Below the pieces are notes generated by a model. That model did no database searches. It saw only the letters and a list, made by a program, of their open reading frames with translations, and was not told the DNA's origin. Below, piece by piece: positions 60,909-64,000 of a DNA stretch of 64,000 bases (position 1 is its first letter; every line of letters begins with the position of its first letter). Both the position numbers and the translations under genes were made by a program. Origin of the DNA: Rhodococcus sp. 14-2470-1b (GTDB taxonomy: Bacteria > Actinomycetota > Actinomycetes > Mycobacteriales > Mycobacteriaceae); contig NZ_NPFY01000011.1 in assembly GCF_002259415.1 (NCBI RefSeq), positions 124,001 through 188,000 on the forward strand, in the 5' to 3' direction.

Positions 60909-61539
60909 CGTGACGGTCGTCCTTCCGTGCATGAACGAAGCAGGATCACTCCCTGGCGTGCTGGCACGGATTCCCGACGGATACACCGCGCTCGTCGTCG
61001 ACAACAACTCCACCGACGGCACCGCGGACGTCGCGAAAGCACACGGCGCCACCGTGGTACACGAATCGGTTCCCGGATACGGATCTGCTGTGCACGCAGG
61101 AGTACTCGCAGCAACGACCGACATCGTCTGCGTGATGGACGGAGACGGGTCGATGGATCCGCAGGACCTCCCTCCGCTGGTGCGCGCACTGGACACCGTC
61201 GACCTGGTCGTCGGGCGCCGACAGTCCGGTCACTCCCCGCTGCACGCACGGCTAGGGAATGCCGTTCTCTCCCTCCGACTGCGAACCAAGTACTCGCTAC
61301 CTGTGCACGACCTGGGCGCGGTGCGGGCGATACGCCGACGGACACTGCTGGACCTGAACGTGACGGACCGACGATCGGGATACCCCCTGCAACTGCTGGT
61401 GCTCGCATCCAAGGCCGGGCTGACCGTCCGCGAACTGGACGTCTCCTACAATCCGCGAACCGCCGGTAAATCCAAGGTATCCGGCTCGATCAAGGGGACG
61501 ATCGTTGCCACACTGGACTTCTGGAAGGTGTTGTCATGA
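60892..61539 (+). CDS. GT2 glycosyltransferase (polyprenyl-phosphate sugar synthase, MtxS-like candidate)
   Basis: 215 residues, GT-A fold: VVLPCMNEAGSLPGVLARI, VVDNNSTDGTADVAKAHGA, metal-binding MDGDGSMDP (DxD), DLVVGRRQSG, and YPLQLLVLASKAGLTVRELDVSYNPR. It matches dolichyl/polyprenyl-phosphate sugar synthases without a membrane domain. By order it equals Rv0539, reported as MtxS (memory). GTG 60892 has GAAGG behind it; GTG 60901 is an alternative. It overlaps the epimerase by 17 bases and the DUF2064 gene by four. Confidence 0.8.
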   Translation: MHPVSDVTVVLPCMNEAGSLPGVLARIPDGYTALVVDNNSTDGTADVAKAHGATVVHESVPGYGSAVHAGVLAATTDIVCVMDGDGSMDPQDLPPLVRALDTVDLVVGRRQSGHSPLHARLGNAVLSLRLRTKYSLPVHDLGAVRAIRRRTLLDLNVTDRRSGYPLQLLVLASKAGLTVRELDVSYNPRTAGKSKVSGSIKGTIVATLDFWKVLS

Positions 61540-62198
61540 AGGTCACCGCCCTGGTCGTCGCTAAATCCCCCGTCCCCGGATTGGCCAAGACAAGGCTCGC
61601 CGCAACCCTCGGCAACGCCGCCGCCGCCGACATCGCCGCCGCCGCACTGCTCGACACCCTCGACGCCGTGTCCGCCGCCGACTTCGATCACCGCGTCGTC
61701 GCCATCACCGGCGACCTCGACAAAGCAAGCCGCCGAGACGAATTGGAGGCAGCACTGGCGTCGTACACCGTGGTGAGGCAGCGCGGCGACGGGTTCGCCG
61801 AGCGCCTGATCCATGCACACGAGGACGCGTCGGGCACCCCTGTCTTCCAGATCGGGATGGACACCCCGCAGGTCACCGCAGAACTGCTCGACGCGTCGGC
61901 GATACACCTGACGGAACCGGAACAGTCGGTGCTCGGACTCGCCGAGGACGGCGGATGGTGGGCACTGGGACTGCCGAATGCTGCTCTTGCACAGTCACTG
62001 CGAGACGTCCCGATGTCCACACCCACCACCGGAGCCGCGACTCGCACCGCCCTGGAGAAGCTGGGAGCCCGCGTGCGACCGCTGACTGTCCTGCGGGACG
62101 TCGATCACGAGAGCGACGTGCAGTACGTGGCCGCGGAATGCGCGTCGGGCAGTCGTTTTCGGGCCGCGGCCGAGCGGTACGTACCGCGTCTGCAATGA
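61536..62198 (+). CDS. DUF2064 nucleotidyltransferase-like protein
   Basis: 220 residues. N-terminal VVAKSPVPGLAKTRLAATLG is the nucleotide-binding start of the family (TIGR04282-like, GT-A fold), with IGMDTPQVTAELLDAS (a variant of the IGSDxP motif) and LGLAEDGGWWALGLP later. Members may transfer nucleotides or sugars. Coupled to the GT2 gene by ATGA; equals mycobacterial Rv0540 by order (memory), fitting a role in making the activated methylthio sugar. Confidence 0.82.
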   Translation: MKVTALVVAKSPVPGLAKTRLAATLGNAAAADIAAAALLDTLDAVSAADFDHRVVAITGDLDKASRRDELEAALASYTVVRQRGDGFAERLIHAHEDASGTPVFQIGMDTPQVTAELLDASAIHLTEPEQSVLGLAEDGGWWALGLPNAALAQSLRDVPMSTPTTGAATRTALEKLGARVRPLTVLRDVDHESDVQYVAAECASGSRFRAAAERYVPRLQ

Positions 62199-62224
62199 TC
62201 GATGGATGCTCTCGGAGAACACCA

Positions 62225-62680
62225 GTGTCTGACAAGAAACCCGCTCGGATCCGGTTTCCCCGTCGGCTGAGACAAATCGATCCCGCGCGCCGCGGAATTG
62301 TCCTCGCGTGGTTGGCCTTCACCATCACCTTCGGCGGGGCCAGGCTGGTCACGTGGTTGATCCAGATCGACACCCGCGGCGTCGGCGATCTCAGTGCCGG
62401 CGGGGTTCACCTGCACCACTATCTGTGGGGAATTCTCCTGCTGGCGGCGGTCGCGATCTTCGGGTTGGTCGACCGCAGCCCGAGAACTCGCTCCTGGATG
62501 GGCATCGCACTCGGCGTTGCGTTGGGGCTGATCGTCGACGAAGCAGCTCTTCTCATCACACTCGAGGACGTGTACTGGCAGAACGAAGGGTGGTCGTCGA
62601 TTGCCATCGCGGTGACTCTGATCGGCGTCGTCGGAAGTGCTCTGGTGCTCACACGGAGCGGTGCGACTACCGAAGACTAA
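62225..62680 (+). CDS. Integral membrane protein of unknown function
   Basis: 151 residues: a basic N-terminus (SDKKPARIRFPRRLRQID), then about four helices with HLHHYLWGILLLAAVAIFGLV and GIALGVALGLIVDEAALLI. The acid residues in helix 3 and LEDVYWQ are notable. GTG 62225 has a strong GGAG at the best distance; an ATG overlapping the DUF2064 stop (62195) is possible but has no ribosome site. No family is assigned. Confidence 0.72.
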   Translation: MSDKKPARIRFPRRLRQIDPARRGIVLAWLAFTITFGGARLVTWLIQIDTRGVGDLSAGGVHLHHYLWGILLLAAVAIFGLVDRSPRTRSWMGIALGVALGLIVDEAALLITLEDVYWQNEGWSSIAIAVTLIGVVGSALVLTRSGATTED

Positions 62681-62700
62681 CCTGAAATGCCCTCATAGGG

Positions 62701-62706
62701 TAGTTT
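62701..62706 (+). promoter_or_regulatory. Possible -10 of a leaderless transcript
   Basis: TAGTTT lies eight bases before the GTG of the HTH gene, so transcription would start at or near the first codon. There is no good -35 and no strong ribosome binding site, as is common for leaderless actinobacterial mRNAs. Confidence 0.4.
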
Positions 62707-62714
62707 AGGGAATT

Positions 62715-63131
62715 GTGGCGAACGACTTCTACACCGCCGAACAGGTCGCCGAACTGCTGGGCCTTCACGTTCGAACGGTGCGCAACTACATCCAGGACGG
62801 ACGTTTGCCTGCCGTCAGAATCGGCAAGCAGTACCGCATCACCCCCGCCGGGTTGGCTGCCCTGACCGGAGGCGACACCCCCTCGCCGGACGTCGACGTC
62901 AGCGTGACCAGCATCGTCGACGCCACCGCGATCGACGAGCAGACAGCGTCGCGCCTCGCACTGTTTCTCTCGACCGCTGCTACCGGCCGTGGGCCGAGCG
63001 CTCGGCGGCTTCGGATCGACACTGCATACGACACCTCGACGTCGACGCTGAAGATCGTCGCCTTCGGCGGTGCAGGCGACGTCGCCGAGGTCCTGCGCTT
63101 GATCGACACGTTCATCGAGGGAACCAAGTGA
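62715..63131 (+). CDS. Excisionase/MerR-type HTH protein with unknown C-terminal domain
   Basis: 138 residues. Residues 1-50 (NDFYTAEQVAELLGLHVRTV, then RNYIQDGRLPAVRIGKQYRI) form a winged HTH of the excisionase family. The C-terminal half, after an Asp/Pro linker, has beta-alpha pattern with RLRIDTAYDTSTSTLKIVAFGG and is not recognised. GTG start, probably leaderless. It overlaps the DUF4180 gene by four bases, so the two probably act together, perhaps as sensor and regulator. Confidence 0.82.
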   Translation: MANDFYTAEQVAELLGLHVRTVRNYIQDGRLPAVRIGKQYRITPAGLAALTGGDTPSPDVDVSVTSIVDATAIDEQTASRLALFLSTAATGRGPSARRLRIDTAYDTSTSTLKIVAFGGAGDVAEVLRLIDTFIEGTK

Positions 63132-63469
63132 ACGTTCTCTACGTACCAGCTGCAGGTGACCCGATCGGAACGGAACAGGACGCACTGGACATCGTCGGCG
63201 ATGCGTTCGGCATCGAGGCGCGCGTCGCCGTAGTGCCGGTGCAGCGGTTGATGCCGGAATTCTTCGATCTCAGCACCCGCCTCGCCGGTGAATTCGTACA
63301 GAAACTAGTGAACTACCGGATTCAGCTGGTGATCGAAGGCGATATCCAGCCATACACCCAGGTCAGCGAGCCGCTACGCGCATTCGTGGCCGAATCCAAT
63401 CGGGGCCGACACATATGGTTCGTTCCCAATCGGTTATCGCTCCAGGACCGGATTGCAACAATCCGATAG
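63128..63469 (+). CDS. DUF4180 family protein
   Basis: 113 residues. The segment EFFDLSTRLAGEFVQKLVNYRIQLVIEGD followed by SEPLRAFVAESNRGRHIWFV is the DUF4180 pattern, a STAS-like small domain of unknown role. GTG start within the stop of the HTH gene (GTGA). The FFDLSTRLAG block is probably a ligand or partner surface. Found next to regulators in several phyla (memory), so a co-regulator role is plausible. Confidence 0.8.
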   Translation: MNVLYVPAAGDPIGTEQDALDIVGDAFGIEARVAVVPVQRLMPEFFDLSTRLAGEFVQKLVNYRIQLVIEGDIQPYTQVSEPLRAFVAESNRGRHIWFVPNRLSLQDRIATIR

Positions 63470-63514
63470 CCGCTTTCGCAGTCATTTCTCAGGACCAGGT
63501 GCTACAAACGATGT

Positions 63515-63676
63515 GTGACCGGGGTACTCATAGGCGTGGCGATCTGGATGGCGATGGCTCTCATCGTCGCCGTCGTGCTGGGTCGGGTCTCTCAGCGCGC
63601 GGACAGCGAGGAGCTCGGATCGACTCTGAGCTGGGACACCGAAGAGATCGACGAGGCCGTTCAGCACGATCGATAG
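63515..63676 (+). CDS. 53-residue single-span membrane protein with acidic tail
   Basis: GTG start, stop at 63674-63676. One hydrophobic helix (VLIGVAIWMAMALIVAVVLG), then a soluble acidic tail ADSEELGSTLSWDTEEIDEA. The plan resembles the 40-residue protein at 265-387, whose tail also has LGS, W and a run of acids. No ribosome site is clear. Coding potential is supported by codon-position GC bias; function unknown. Confidence 0.5.
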   Translation: MTGVLIGVAIWMAMALIVAVVLGRVSQRADSEELGSTLSWDTEEIDEAVQHDR

Positions 63677-63692
63677 CCGCCACTTCCACTAC

Positions 63693-64000
63693 CTACTCGT
63701 TCTTCTCCACGATTTCGGTCAGTATCCGTGCCGCCTCCGCCAGTGTGGTGCGCTCGTCGTCGCTGAGCTCACCCAGTCTCTCGGCGAGTACCCGCTCGCG
63801 CTCGGCGACGTCACTGTCCGCCACGGCCCGACCCGAGTCGGTGAGAGTCAGAACCACCTGTCTCCGATCGGTCGCGTGCGGCACTCTCTCGAGCAAACCC
63901 ATCTCCACCAGGGCATGCGACGACCTCGACACCGACGGCGGTTTGATCCGCTCACGCACGGCCAGCTCACCCGTCGTCATCGGACCCTCCCGAAAGATGG
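63693..64000 (-). CDS. MarR-family regulator, N-terminus beyond the window
   Basis: About 100 residues are visible. The winged helix is clear: MTTGELAVRERIKPPSVSRS, HALVEMGLLERVPHATDRRQ and VVLTLTDSGRAV, followed by a dimerisation helix ending IVEKNE. The reading frame stays open upstream to the right edge (IFREGP before MTTGEL), as expected for a MarR protein whose first helices lie outside, so the ATG at 63980 is not the true start. Target genes are unknown. Confidence 0.85.
   Translation of the reverse strand, partial: IFREGPMTTGELAVRERIKPPSVSRSSHALVEMGLLERVPHATDRRQVVLTLTDSGRAVADSDVAERERVLAERLGELSDDERTTLAEAARILTEIVEKNE

Noticed and set aside
1..64000. CRISPR array or insertion sequences
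   Set aside because: No regularly spaced repeats with unique spacers, no transposase or Cas-like proteins; the tandem repeats seen are short and inside genes.

Overview
The window is high-GC DNA with actinobacterial habits: frequent GTG starts, dense four-base stop/start overlaps, an iron box of the DtxR/IdeR type, a fused HadA/HadB dehydratase of mycolate-type FAS-II, LGFP-like wall-binding tails and a mycobacterial-style dcd/tRNA-Gly pair. Together these point to a mycolic-acid bacterium, most likely Rhodococcus or a close relative (inference; no search was run).

Layout. 1-5022: an edge fragment, a 40-residue membrane protein, a PAS-GAF-GGDEF-EAL c-di-GMP protein, a Nei2-type DNA glycosylase, a small helical protein, and an iron-siderophore binding lipoprotein behind an iron box. 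5053-14988: a sulfur-scavenging island in which a dipeptide-type ABC transporter and its binding protein diverge from an alkylsulfatase-like dioxygenase, an arylsulfatase and a second binding protein. 15064-18036: a YtrA-type GntR regulator, an ABC exporter and a phosphotransferase-like kinase in one overlapping operon.

18923-40425 is a large exopolysaccharide locus in two arms around a divergent promoter near 28.5 kb. The minus arm runs Wzc-like, lipase, Wzz-like, lipase, acyltransferase-3, glycosidase, lipase, SGNH esterase. The plus arm carries a Wzy-like polymerase and a glycosidase, then after a 595-base gap a tight operon of GT4, two GDP-mannose 4,6-dehydratase paralogues, a left-handed beta-helix acyltransferase, two more glycosyltransferases, a Wzx-like flippase and a third glycosidase. 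The set fits assembly, fatty-acyl decoration and trimming of a deoxyhexose-containing polymer.

40385-48359: a TspO-like protein, a decayed MFS gene, the fused HadAB, and three Hsp70-like proteins, two of them membrane anchored, interleaved with an ANTAR protein and a CYTH-CHAD protein. 48464-54175: dcd, tRNA-Gly(CCC), secreted GH16 glucanase, secreted esterase, AAC(3)-like acetyltransferase, a TUDOR-like protein and a GMC oxidoreductase. 54532-62680: a lipoprotein, a cytochrome b-molybdopterin fusion, a membrane protein, a methyltransferase, then a set resembling the mycobacterial methylthioxylose capping genes (membrane glycosyltransferase, MTA phosphorylase, sugar epimerase, GT2, DUF2064). 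62715-64000: an HTH/DUF4180 pair, a 53-residue membrane protein and a MarR regulator cut by the window edge.

No rRNA, CRISPR array, integrase, transposase or insertion sequence was seen. The least described parts are the interleaved lipase/Wzz/Wzc operon, the Hsp70-like trio, the Moco enzyme beside the methylthio-sugar genes, and a pair of inverted-repeat elements placed directly after stop codons.
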